Below are positions 1 through 7,583 of a DNA stretch of 64,000 nt, one piece after another. The notes beneath the pieces were generated by a model. The model had not been told where the DNA came from and ran no database searches. It saw nothing but the letters and a program-made list of their open reading frames with translations. The stretch's first letter is position 1, and each line of letters opens with the position of its first letter. A program made the position numbers and the translations under genes. This stretch comes from Deltaproteobacteria bacterium (GTDB lineage Bacteria; Myxococcota_A; Polyangia; Polyangiales; Houyiibacteriaceae), in NCBI GenBank assembly GCA_017644045.1, contig JAEPMI010000010.1, positions 398,251 to 462,250 of the forward strand, given 5' to 3'.

Positions 1-296
<296 letters not shown>

Positions 297-1364
297 TCAA
301 TGACCGAGGCCGGGGACGTCGGGGTCGACGCCGGCGACGCCGGTCTCGATGAACATCCGACCTTCCGTCATGTCGACGTGGAAGTGGTTCCGGTGGGCGT
401 CGTTGTAGTTCGGTGTGAGGATGGTCTCGAAGATGCCTTCCTCGTACATCCGGCAGCCGATCTCGTGCAGGACGCGGTCGGCTTCCTCGGTGGCCGTGCC
501 GGGGCAGGTGGCGCCGGCCGTGATGATCCAGTCACGCTCGAGCACGTACTCGGTGTCGCTCCCGGCGAGGCCGAAGCCCCAGAGATCGATGGCTCGCGCG
601 TAGGCGTGCTGGCTCGGGGTGCAGGTGCCCGAGTCCGGGTCGCCGCCCCCGATGCAGCGGTAGTTGTAGATGCCGATGTGGATCGCCTCGTCGATGCCGA
701 GCTCCTCGAGGACCATCGCGAGGTGGTGGAGCCGCGGCGCGAGCTCGCAGTCCATCAGCAGGCGGGTCGGCGAGTCGTTGCTGACGTAGCGGAACGCGAC
801 CGAGCCGAAGTAGGGCTGCACGTAGACCGGATCGCCGATGCCCTGCTGCGAACCGGAGGGCTCCCAGTCCAGGCCGAGCGCGTCGAGCATGGCGTGGCAG
901 GAGCCGTCGTCCGGTGGCGTGACCTCGACGGTGATCTGGTCGCGCGCCCGTTCCAGCCCGGATGCGTCGAGTCCGACGGCGGTGAGGGTCCGAGTGCCAT
1001 TGCCTCGCAGGGCCAGGCTCACGGTCTCGATAGCGGCGGGCACGTCGACCCGAGCCCGCGGGTCGCCGTCGACCTGCACCTCGAGCGTCTGAACGCCCTG
1101 CACCGAGACGGAGACGTCCACGAACGCGACCCAGTCGCCCATGTCGATGCCGGAGCGGGCGAAGCTGGCGCCGTCCATGGGGTCGGTGATGCTCACTGCA
1201 GGGTCCGCGACCTCGGCGTCGACGGGCGCGGACCCGCCGTCGAGCTCGCCGCGTGGCACGACCGCCACGGAGCCCGCCGGGTCCTCCAGCGTGCTGGGGC
1301 CGACGTCGCCACAACCGAGCGCGAGGGCGAGCGCCAGCGGCGCCCATCGTTCCATCCACACCAC
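297..1364 (-). CDS. extensin-like C-terminal domain lipoprotein (M15-like fold)
   Basis: A 355-residue exported protein. A hydrophobic N-terminus ends in ALALGCGD, a plausible lipobox, so it is probably a lipoprotein. Residues about 60-150 look like a beta-sandwich with alternating polar and apolar strands (SITDPMDGASF, Ig-like). The C-terminal ~200 residues carry the extensin-like family signature: a Cys-rich region, SQHAYARAIDLWGF (His and Asp in the zinc-binding arrangement seen in M15-type D,D-peptidases) and HRNHFHVDMT (second His cluster). Members of this family are thought to act on peptidoglycan; that activity is inferred. An alternative start is Met4. Its neighbour on the other side is a divergently transcribed dehydrogenase. 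Confidence 0.75.
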   Translation of the reverse strand: MVWMERWAPLALALALGCGDVGPSTLEDPAGSVAVVPRGELDGGSAPVDAEVADPAVSITDPMDGASFARSGIDMGDWVAFVDVSVSVQGVQTLEVQVDGDPRARVDVPAAIETVSLALRGNGTRTLTAVGLDASGLERARDQITVEVTPPDDGSCHAMLDALGLDWEPSGSQQGIGDPVYVQPYFGSVAFRYVSNDSPTRLLMDCELAPRLHHLAMVLEELGIDEAIHIGIYNYRCIGGGDPDSGTCTPSQHAYARAIDLWGFGLAGSDTEYVLERDWIITAGATCPGTATEEADRVLHEIGCRMYEEGIFETILTPNYNDAHRNHFHVDMTEGRMFIETGVAGVDPDVPGLGH

Positions 1365-1408
1365 GCCGAAGCTTGACCGACGCGGGCCAGGCGAGGCAAG
1401 GCCACCTC

Positions 1409-2413
1409 ATGGGTGCCCCCTTCCCCTTCGACCTCGACCGCGATCGCTTCCTCTTCCTGAGCGACCGACGCAGCGGACTGCGCGCGATCCTCTGCCTGGA
1501 CGACTTCCGCGCCGGCCCCGCCGCCGGCGGCATCCGCACTCGAGCCTATGCATCGGTCGAGGAGGCCGCCGCCGAGGTGGCCGGCCTCGCCCGCGGCATG
1601 ACGATCAAGTGCGCCCTCGCCGGGCTCGCGGCCGGTGGGGGGAAGACCGTGGTGCTCGACCACCCGGGAATGGATCGACCGGCGGCCTTTCGCGCGCTCG
1701 GTCGCTACATCGAGGAGCTCGGAGGCCGCTACCACGCCGCGGGAGACTTCGGCACGACCGCCGCCGATCTCGCCGAGGCGGCGTCGCAGACGCGCTACGT
1801 GCACACCAACGAAGCCGACCTGACCGTCGCGGTCGGAGAGAGCATTCGACGCTGCCTCGCGGTGGCCTTTCGACGGATCGACCGCGGCGGGCTCGAGGGG
1901 CGCCGCGTCGCGGTTCAGGGCTGCGGCGCCATCGGCGCGGCCGTGGCCCGCGTGCTCCTGAACGCGGGCTGCTCGCTGGTGGTCGCAGACGTCGACGACG
2001 AACGCGCCGCCGCGGTCGGTGCGCTCGGCGCCGAGGTGGTGCCGCCGGAGACGCTGCTGAGCGTGAAGGCGGACGCGCTGGTGCCGGCCGCGCTCGGCGG
2101 CGTCATCGACGAGAAGACCGTCGAGACGCTGCGGGTGCGGGTGCTCTGCGGCGCGGCCAACGGGATCGTGACGAACGACGAGGTCGGCAACCGGCTGCAC
2201 CTGCGCGGCATCCTCCACGTGCCCGACGCGCTCGGGAGCGCGGGCGCCGTGATGGACGGGATCGGCGCCGCCGTCATGGGGCTCGACGACCGGACCCCGC
2301 TCTTCGACGCGCTCGAGGCGACGACCGCGGAGGTGCTCGAACAGTCGGCGGATGGCGGCAACGCCGACGCCATCGCACGGCAGCTGGCCTTCGACCGGCT
2401 GCGCGTGCTCTAG
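1409..2413 (+). CDS. Leu/Phe/Val dehydrogenase family protein
   Basis: An NAD-dependent amino acid dehydrogenase that would oxidatively deaminate branched-chain or aromatic amino acids to 2-oxo acids. The 334-residue protein has the substrate half with MTIKCALAG and AGGGKTVVL (the two conserved lysines of leucine dehydrogenases), GDFGTTAADL near the active site, and a Rossmann domain VAVQGCGAIGAAVARVLL followed by VVADVD. It is slightly shorter than typical LeuDH (about 350-365). The ATG at 1409 was chosen because homology begins with GAPFPFDLDRDRF; upstream codons in frame overlap the divergent gene. In myxobacteria such enzymes feed branched-chain starter units for iso-fatty acids, a role inferred here. 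Its stop overlaps the lgt stop. Confidence 0.85.
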   Translation: MGAPFPFDLDRDRFLFLSDRRSGLRAILCLDDFRAGPAAGGIRTRAYASVEEAAAEVAGLARGMTIKCALAGLAAGGGKTVVLDHPGMDRPAAFRALGRYIEELGGRYHAAGDFGTTAADLAEAASQTRYVHTNEADLTVAVGESIRRCLAVAFRRIDRGGLEGRRVAVQGCGAIGAAVARVLLNAGCSLVVADVDDERAAAVGALGAEVVPPETLLSVKADALVPAALGGVIDEKTVETLRVRVLCGAANGIVTNDEVGNRLHLRGILHVPDALGSAGAVMDGIGAAVMGLDDRTPLFDALEATTAEVLEQSADGGNADAIARQLAFDRLRVL

Positions 2414-3534
2414 GCCTTCTTGCGGCGGCGGACCTTGCCGCTCGTCTTCGACGTCTTCTTGCCGGACGTCTTCTTCGGCGCCTTCTCTTCGTCCTCGTCG
2501 TCGTCGCCTTCAGCCGGCTTCCCGTCCGGGTCGAAGGCCATCTCGTCGGGGATGGTCCACTCGGGCTTCTTGATGACTCGACGGAGCATGATGGCCGCGA
2601 CGATGAACATCGCGATCGACGCATACTGACCGGGCGTGAGGCCCGAGTAGCGCACGTCGCTCGACTCGAGGTCGGTGGCGCGGAGGTAGTCGAGGAAGAA
2701 GCGGATGGGGGCATAGATGAGCGGCATGAGCGCGCACCACAGACCCATCGGCCGCTTCTCCTTGTCGGGCCGCTTGAAGTAGATGAACAGGAAGAGGAGC
2801 ATCATCGCGCCAGCGATGAAGACCTCGTAGAGACCGAGGTCGTGCCGGACGATGTCGCCCTCGTAGTAGTTCTCGACGCCGAGGAAGAAGGTCGTCTCGC
2901 TGCCGGGGTGGTCGTGGACCACGAAGCAGCCCATCCGCCCGAAGAACCAGCCGAGCGGAAAGCCGAAGCAGACCGCGTCCGCGAGCGGGAGCGTCGGCAT
3001 CTTGCGGCGCTTCTTCCAGACCCACAGGCCGAACATCGCGCCGAAGAAGCCGCCGTAGCTCGAGAGACCGAGCCAGCGCTGGAAGAGCAGCCGCGGGTCC
3101 TTGAGGATCTCGATCAGCGTCTCGGTCTCGTAGAAGACGCCGTTCAGGATGTAGCAGGCGACGAAGCCGATCACGATCACGTGCGTGACGAAGTCGGCCA
3201 GCCACCCCGGGTCGATGCCCTCGCGCTTCGCGTACCACTCGCTCAGCCGCGCGCCGAGGAGCACGCCCGTGGCGACGAGGATGCCGAAGGGCTGAATCGG
3301 CACCTCCTCGAAGCCCATCAGGTAGGCGGCCGCGCCGACGCCCAGGCCGACGAGCAAGGTGCTCATCGCCTGCTGGCGCCACTTGGGCACGATCATCGCG
3401 ACGAGGCATGCGAAAGCCACGACTCCCAGGAGCGCCGGCAGCGCCACGTCCCAGGCATCGAGCTTGAACCACGGAATGTAGAGAAAAGTCCCCATGAGGC
3501 GGGCGCACCTTAGCAGGCGAACGCCAATGAGCAT
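2410..3534 (-). CDS. lgt: prolipoprotein diacylglyceryl transferase
   Basis: Transfers diacylglycerol from phosphatidylglycerol to the lipobox cysteine of prelipoproteins, in the inner membrane. About seven hydrophobic segments are visible. Family blocks: LSSYGGFFGAMFG, GRMGCFVVHDHPG (the Lgt signature with the conserved Arg), HDLGLYEVF (conserved Glu) and YAPIRFFLDYLR. The C-terminus carries an unusual tail: an acidic stretch (EGDDDEDEEK) then a Lys/Ser/Thr-rich run ending KVRRRKKA, about 45 residues beyond the usual end. The ATG at 3534 has GGAAGGGG just upstream; an ATG at 3495 (MGTFLYIPWFKL) fits homologues equally well. It would serve the many lipoproteins in this window. It is convergent with the dehydrogenase gene and divergent from the TonB-family gene. 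Confidence 0.92.
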   Translation of the reverse strand: MLIGVRLLRCARLMGTFLYIPWFKLDAWDVALPALLGVVAFACLVAMIVPKWRQQAMSTLLVGLGVGAAAYLMGFEEVPIQPFGILVATGVLLGARLSEWYAKREGIDPGWLADFVTHVIVIGFVACYILNGVFYETETLIEILKDPRLLFQRWLGLSSYGGFFGAMFGLWVWKKRRKMPTLPLADAVCFGFPLGWFFGRMGCFVVHDHPGSETTFFLGVENYYEGDIVRHDLGLYEVFIAGAMMLLFLFIYFKRPDKEKRPMGLWCALMPLIYAPIRFFLDYLRATDLESSDVRYSGLTPGQYASIAMFIVAAIMLRRVIKKPEWTIPDEMAFDPDGKPAEGDDDEDEEKAPKKTSGKKTSKTSGKVRRRKKA

Positions 3535-3651
3535 GTGCCCCTTCCATGCGGGGCCAAATTCACCAAAAGCTCAGCGATTTCAGACCCAAACACCCCTCTT
3601 CGGGTCCCTCGGCGTGGCCCTCGGAGTCGCGCTCGTTACACTGAGGACCCG

Positions 3652-4962
3652 GTGACCCCCCGCCACACCAACCTGCGCTCGGCCCTCCTCGGCGCGCTGG
3701 CGTCCGTCGCGACGCACGTGGTGATCTACGCCTGGCTGCAGTCGTTGCCGGTCTCGAGCGCGTCGGCGAACGACCTCGATCGACAGCGTCTGATCGAGCT
3801 GCCGGCGAGCGCGTTCGCGGGGCAGTCGCCTTCGGGACGACGTGCGCGAGAGGCGCTCCCGACGGTGAACGGCGGCCCGCGCTCGGCGCAGAACGTGAGC
3901 GCCGAGAGCCGCGGTGAGCGCGGCGACGATTCCGGCGCGGTCGAGTTCACCCTACTGGTCGATCGCGCGCACCCGGTGAACCTGCAGGACAGCCCGCTGA
4001 ACGCGATCGGCGCCGCCCAGACCCAGCGCATCCGCACCGCGGCCGACCGCGCGGCGTGGGAGAACATGCGGCGTGCGTCCCCGAACCCAGCGGACGCCCC
4101 CTTCCTCGCGAGCGGAGACGGGCCGCACCCGGAACGGCGACCGCTCGACCCCCGCGACGCGATGGACGGCGCGCGCCTCTCGCCCGGTGGGGCCGTGCTG
4201 GGCGACAGGAACGACCGAGCCGGTGCGCTGGGACCGAGTGGCGGCCGCGGGCCGAGCACCCGCGGTGACTCCGGCGCGGCCAACCAGCGTTCGGCCCGCG
4301 CCGGCGCCGAGCGAGAGGCGCCCACCCGCGGCATCGTGGGCGGGCGCGGTGACACGGAGCAGCAAGCGGCGGACTCGGCGTTCGCGCGCCCGTCCGTCGA
4401 CCGGGGCCCCGCCACCACGACGGCCGAGCGGACCGGTCGCGTTCGTGACGACCGCGACGCCGAGCTGCTCGCGGCGCAGCTGCTCCAGTCGGTCGTCGAC
4501 TCGAGCCAACGCCGCGGTCCGAGGCCGGGCATCGGGAACGGTGGCGTGGGCGGCGGCGGCGCGCCTGGCTCCGGTGGCGGCGAAGGCGAAGGCGGCCGAG
4601 CGACGGCGCATGGCCCGGGCTCGGGCCGACACGGCGCCCTCGACACCGGCGACCCGCGCTACATCCGCTGGTACACCGATCAGCGTCGGCGGGTGGAGCG
4701 GGTGCTGAGCTTCCCGGAGGAGCGCGCGCTCGCGATGGACCAGGGGCTCACGGTGGTGAGCCTTCGGGTCCGCCGGGACGGTTCGCTCGCGGGCCCGCCG
4801 CGGCGCAAGCGCTCCAGCGGCTTCTCCGACTTCGACGCGGAAGCGCTGCGCGCGATCCGCGCGGTGGCGCCCTTCGAGCCCCTGCCGGCGGAGCTGGCGC
4901 CCGAGCGGGACGTGCTGGTGTTGGACATGACCATCGACTTCCAGAACCCGATGGTGCGCTGA
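3652..4962 (+). CDS. TonB C-terminal-domain family protein
   Basis: A 436-residue predicted energy-transducing or envelope-spanning protein. It starts at a GTG (3652) with GAGGA a few bases upstream. Residues about 8-28 (ALLGALASVATHVVIYAWL) form one membrane anchor. A long, low-complexity Arg/Gly/Ala/Pro middle (about residues 50-340, with a run of GGVGGGGAPGSGGGEGEGG type at about 315-335) would cross the periplasm. The last ~90 residues match the TonB C-terminal fold: VVSLRVRRDGSLAG, FDAEALRAIRAVAPFEPLP and a final beta strand. No exbB/exbD lies nearby, so its partner motor is unknown. Gly/Arg linkers replace the Pro-Lys/Pro-Glu repeats of classical TonB. Confidence 0.72.
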   Translation: MTPRHTNLRSALLGALASVATHVVIYAWLQSLPVSSASANDLDRQRLIELPASAFAGQSPSGRRAREALPTVNGGPRSAQNVSAESRGERGDDSGAVEFTLLVDRAHPVNLQDSPLNAIGAAQTQRIRTAADRAAWENMRRASPNPADAPFLASGDGPHPERRPLDPRDAMDGARLSPGGAVLGDRNDRAGALGPSGGRGPSTRGDSGAANQRSARAGAEREAPTRGIVGGRGDTEQQAADSAFARPSVDRGPATTTAERTGRVRDDRDAELLAAQLLQSVVDSSQRRGPRPGIGNGGVGGGGAPGSGGGEGEGGRATAHGPGSGRHGALDTGDPRYIRWYTDQRRRVERVLSFPEERALAMDQGLTVVSLRVRRDGSLAGPPRRKRSSGFSDFDAEALRAIRAVAPFEPLPAELAPERDVLVLDMTIDFQNPMVR

Positions 4963-4986
4963 TCGGCGGGCGAAGCCCGACGATCA

Positions 4987-5193
4987 CCCGTGCCCGTGCC
5001 CGTGCCCTTGCCCGTGCCCGAAATCGGGAGGAACGGGCGAATCGAAGCTCAAACGACTGACACGCGAGGCTGACCAACGAAGCCGAGACCATCGGCTCGA
5101 ACGTCCCAGGTCCGATTCTCTCCCCATCTCGATCAGGGGCACGGGCACGGGCACGGGCACGGGCACGGGCACGGGCACGGGCACGGGCACGGG
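4987..5193. repeat. two hexamer arrays facing each other (CCCGTG and GGGCAC)
   Basis: On the plus strand 4987-5020 holds about five CCCGTG-type hexamers (one carries CCCTTG). Positions 5137-5190 hold nine perfect GGGCAC copies plus a final GGG. The two blocks are reverse complements, separated by 116 bases of unique sequence (5021-5136) in which no gene is seen. The whole forms a potential large stem-loop between a TonB-family gene and a convergent lipoprotein gene. Copy number is likely to vary by slippage. Confidence 0.85.
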
Positions 5194-5217
5194 ATGTAGG
5201 CGCTATCGCGCCTACAT
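5194..5217 (-). terminator. perfect 10-bp hairpin covering the lipoprotein stop codon
   Basis: ATGTAGGCGC pairs perfectly with GCGCCTACAT around a TATC loop. The structure contains the last codon and the stop (5212-5217) of the minus-strand lipoprotein gene and abuts the GGGCAC array. It is a probable transcription end, although no U-tract follows. Confidence 0.5.
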
Positions 5218-5694
5218 GGCCTGCTGGCGGTAGAGCCGAATGGCGTAGTCGCCCTCACCCGCGTACGAGCGCGCTCGGATCTTGTAGACCCCCGGCTCCA
5301 CCGGGCAGAGCGCATCCCGCAGACCCACCGTCACCTCGCGTCCGCGGCCCGGGCTCTGGAGCAGCGGGGCGCCGCCGGGGTCGAGCACGGTCAGCGAGAG
5401 CTCGGTGAGTGCGTCGTCGCTGACGCCGACCACCACGTAGCAGTACGTCCCGAGCATCACCTCGGGATGGGCGCGCGCCTGACCGTGACGGAGACTGCCT
5501 CGGTGAATCGTCTCGCTCGGCTCGTAGCGCTCGACGCGCTCCAGACCGATGGCGTGGATCCGCGCGCCGAGCGGATCGGTCGCCGGGTCCGGCGCCTCGC
5601 CGTGATCGACCGGTGCCGCCGGCGGGACCACCTCGGGAGCCTCCTGCTCGCAGGCGACGAGCAGAGTGGCGAGAGCCAGGAGCATGACGCGCAT
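5212..5694 (-). CDS. small lipoprotein, possible PPC-like beta-sandwich
   Basis: A 160-residue predicted lipoprotein. The start was set at the ATG at 5694, which gives a compact signal peptide MRVMLLALATLLVAC with lipobox LVAC; a longer reading exists upstream but adds an unlikely N-terminus. After a Pro/Glu-rich linker, residues about 50-160 read as beta strands with an ending VYKIRARSYAGEGDYAIRLY, which resembles the pre-peptidase C-terminal (PPC) fold used by secreted proteins; this likeness is by eye. Two cysteines (in GTYCYVVV and ALCPVEPG) could form a disulfide. It is last in a minus-strand run with the two genes upstream (41 bases from the previous stop), so it is probably co-transcribed. 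Confidence 0.6.
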   Translation of the reverse strand: MRVMLLALATLLVACEQEAPEVVPPAAPVDHGEAPDPATDPLGARIHAIGLERVERYEPSETIHRGSLRHGQARAHPEVMLGTYCYVVVGVSDDALTELSLTVLDPGGAPLLQSPGRGREVTVGLRDALCPVEPGVYKIRARSYAGEGDYAIRLYRQQAM

Positions 5695-5735
5695 GCCCTG
5701 CCCTTGGCACAGGACCGCACCGAGACCAAGCGCCC

Positions 5736-7583
5736 TCACGGCTCGCCCAGGATGCCGTCGAGGTAGGTCGCCGACTCGCCGCAGATCTGGCTCGTGGCGA
5801 AGCCGGACTGCGCGGCGCGCTCACCGAAGGGTCGCGCGCTGCCGGAGTCCATCAGGCAGCCCTCGCGGTCACCGGCGTTGTGGAAGACGGTCGACGCACC
5901 GAAGGGCGCCGCGAGCCCGAAGCTGTGGCCGAGCTCGTGGGCCGTGGTCTCGCCGATGGCCGCCGCCAGCGCGTTCACCGCGCGCGCCACCACGGCCGCC
6001 CGCGGTCCGCTGCCGGCGACCTCGGCCGCGGTCGCGGGCTCTTCGCGAACCGGGTCGAAGATCTCGTCGAAGAGGGGGTCGGGGTTCGGACCCACGTCGC
6101 CCGTCGGAATCTCCGGATGCGATGACCACATCAGCATCGACTCCACGAAGACGCCGCCGTAGCCCGGGAAGCCATCCTCCTGGGTCTCGGCGTTCTCCCC
6201 GCCGATCGCGTCGAAGAGGCGAAGGTTGCCGACGTCCTTGCCGGGTGAGTTGTCGTAGCCGAAGAGCCCGAGGCCGTTTGGATCGGGGCCACCGAGCTCC
6301 ACCGTCGCGTACCCGGCGTCGGAGACGTCCGTGGGCCGTTCGAGGCGCACGTCGACTCGCCATGGCGCGTAGATGCTCTCGATCCGCTCGGCGACGCGCT
6401 CCTCGAGCTCGCCGGCCGCCGCGGCGAGGCCGAAGAGCGGCAGGCTCTCGTAGAACCCGGGCAGGAAGCGCACCCAGACGACTTGGGTGACCGGCGAGAG
6501 CGTCAGCGTGATCGGCGCCGCCGAGCCGCTCAGCTCGGTGTCGCCTGCGAACGTCACGGGTGTCATCGAGCCCTCGAAGGTGCCTGCCGAGTCGCCGAAG
6601 AGCTCGGCGACGAGGCGCTGTCCGACCGGCTGCGAACCGAGCACCCAGATCAGCGTCTCGCCGTCGCGCCACTCGAGCACGAGCTCCTCGTCGACCGCCT
6701 GCATCCCGCCGACCGGATCGGTGAAGGTGCCTTCGAGCTGCACCAAGGTGAGCTCGTCCGGATTGCCGCCGAGGAACCCTCCGCCACGCACGAGCACCAG
6801 GTGCTCGAGGGGCGCGACGGCGGGCTCCAGCGTGAAGATGGCCGGCGGCTGGAAGCGGAGCGTGGTGGCGATCGGCTCGGTCGTCATCGGGACTCGACCG
6901 GCGAGCGTCGCCTCGAGCGTGACGGTCCCCTCGAAGGCGCCGGGCATCGAGCCGCCGAGCTCCGTCCCGAGCACCACGAGCCCACGGCTCCGATCGCCGG
7001 GCTCCGCCTGGGTGACCGCGAGCTCGGCCGAGACCGGCGCGGCGGAGCCACCCTCGGGCGTGAAGTCGCCGGTGAAGCGCGCGACCATCGTGCCTTCCGC
7101 CGGCTCGAGGAAGCCGCTGCCGCTGAGCACGGCCGGCTCGTTTCGGAACACCGAGCCGCTCGGAGCTCCGTCGATGGTGAACGCGATGTCGGTCGCGAGC
7201 TCGAGCTCGTAGTCGAACGGATCGCTTCGCAGCGGTGCGCCCTGCGGGGTCTCCCCGACCAACGTCAGGGTGACGGCGTGCCGCCCTTCCCCGACCGACT
7301 CGAAGATCGCCGCCGTCAGCTCGTAGCCCCAGACCGCGTCGACGCTCGGGTCGCGCGGGACGAGATCGAAGGTCTCTCCTTCCGTCTCGAACGAGAGCCG
7401 CGGCGCCGCCGCCAACGCGTCGCGGTTCGCGACCGTGAGCACGAGCGCCGTGCCCGGGAGCTGCGGCTCGCTGCTGCGAACCCCGACGATGCGCGGATGC
7501 ACCCGAACGTGGTCGGGTGGTCCTCCGCCGTCGTCGCCGCAGCCGAGCGCGGCGAGCAGACCCGCGATCAGAAGGGGACGCAT
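5736..7583 (-). CDS. lipoprotein with a metzincin-like HExxH motif (third His missing)
   Basis: A 615-residue exported protein starting MRPLLIAGLLAALGCGDD, a clear lipobox. The body looks like repeated Ig/TIG-type beta domains (about residues 20-380). Near the C-terminus (about residue 549) is TTAHELGHSFGLAAPFG: HExxH plus the Gly of the metzincin motif HExxHxxGxxH, but Ala sits where the third zinc-binding His should be. A candidate Met-turn follows (EGCLMDSG). It may be a divergent zinc protease with another ligand (for example the His in VFHNAGD), or an inactive relative. It overlaps the upstream lipoprotein gene by 16 bases, so the two are translationally coupled. Confidence 0.6.
   Translation of the reverse strand: MRPLLIAGLLAALGCGDDGGGPPDHVRVHPRIVGVRSSEPQLPGTALVLTVANRDALAAAPRLSFETEGETFDLVPRDPSVDAVWGYELTAAIFESVGEGRHAVTLTLVGETPQGAPLRSDPFDYELELATDIAFTIDGAPSGSVFRNEPAVLSGSGFLEPAEGTMVARFTGDFTPEGGSAAPVSAELAVTQAEPGDRSRGLVVLGTELGGSMPGAFEGTVTLEATLAGRVPMTTEPIATTLRFQPPAIFTLEPAVAPLEHLVLVRGGGFLGGNPDELTLVQLEGTFTDPVGGMQAVDEELVLEWRDGETLIWVLGSQPVGQRLVAELFGDSAGTFEGSMTPVTFAGDTELSGSAAPITLTLSPVTQVVWVRFLPGFYESLPLFGLAAAAGELEERVAERIESIYAPWRVDVRLERPTDVSDAGYATVELGGPDPNGLGLFGYDNSPGKDVGNLRLFDAIGGENAETQEDGFPGYGGVFVESMLMWSSHPEIPTGDVGPNPDPLFDEIFDPVREEPATAAEVAGSGPRAAVVARAVNALAAAIGETTAHELGHSFGLAAPFGASTVFHNAGDREGCLMDSGSARPFGERAAQSGFATSQICGESATYLDGILGEP

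Noticed and set aside
1141..3513. Very long plus-strand open frame opposite lgt and the dehydrogenase
   Set aside because: Arg/Ala/Pro-rich translation in a GC-rich region, antisense to lgt and out of frame with the real dehydrogenase gene; no family features.
5137..5193. CRISPR array
   Set aside because: Units are six bases and tandem with no unique spacers; this is a simple-sequence array.
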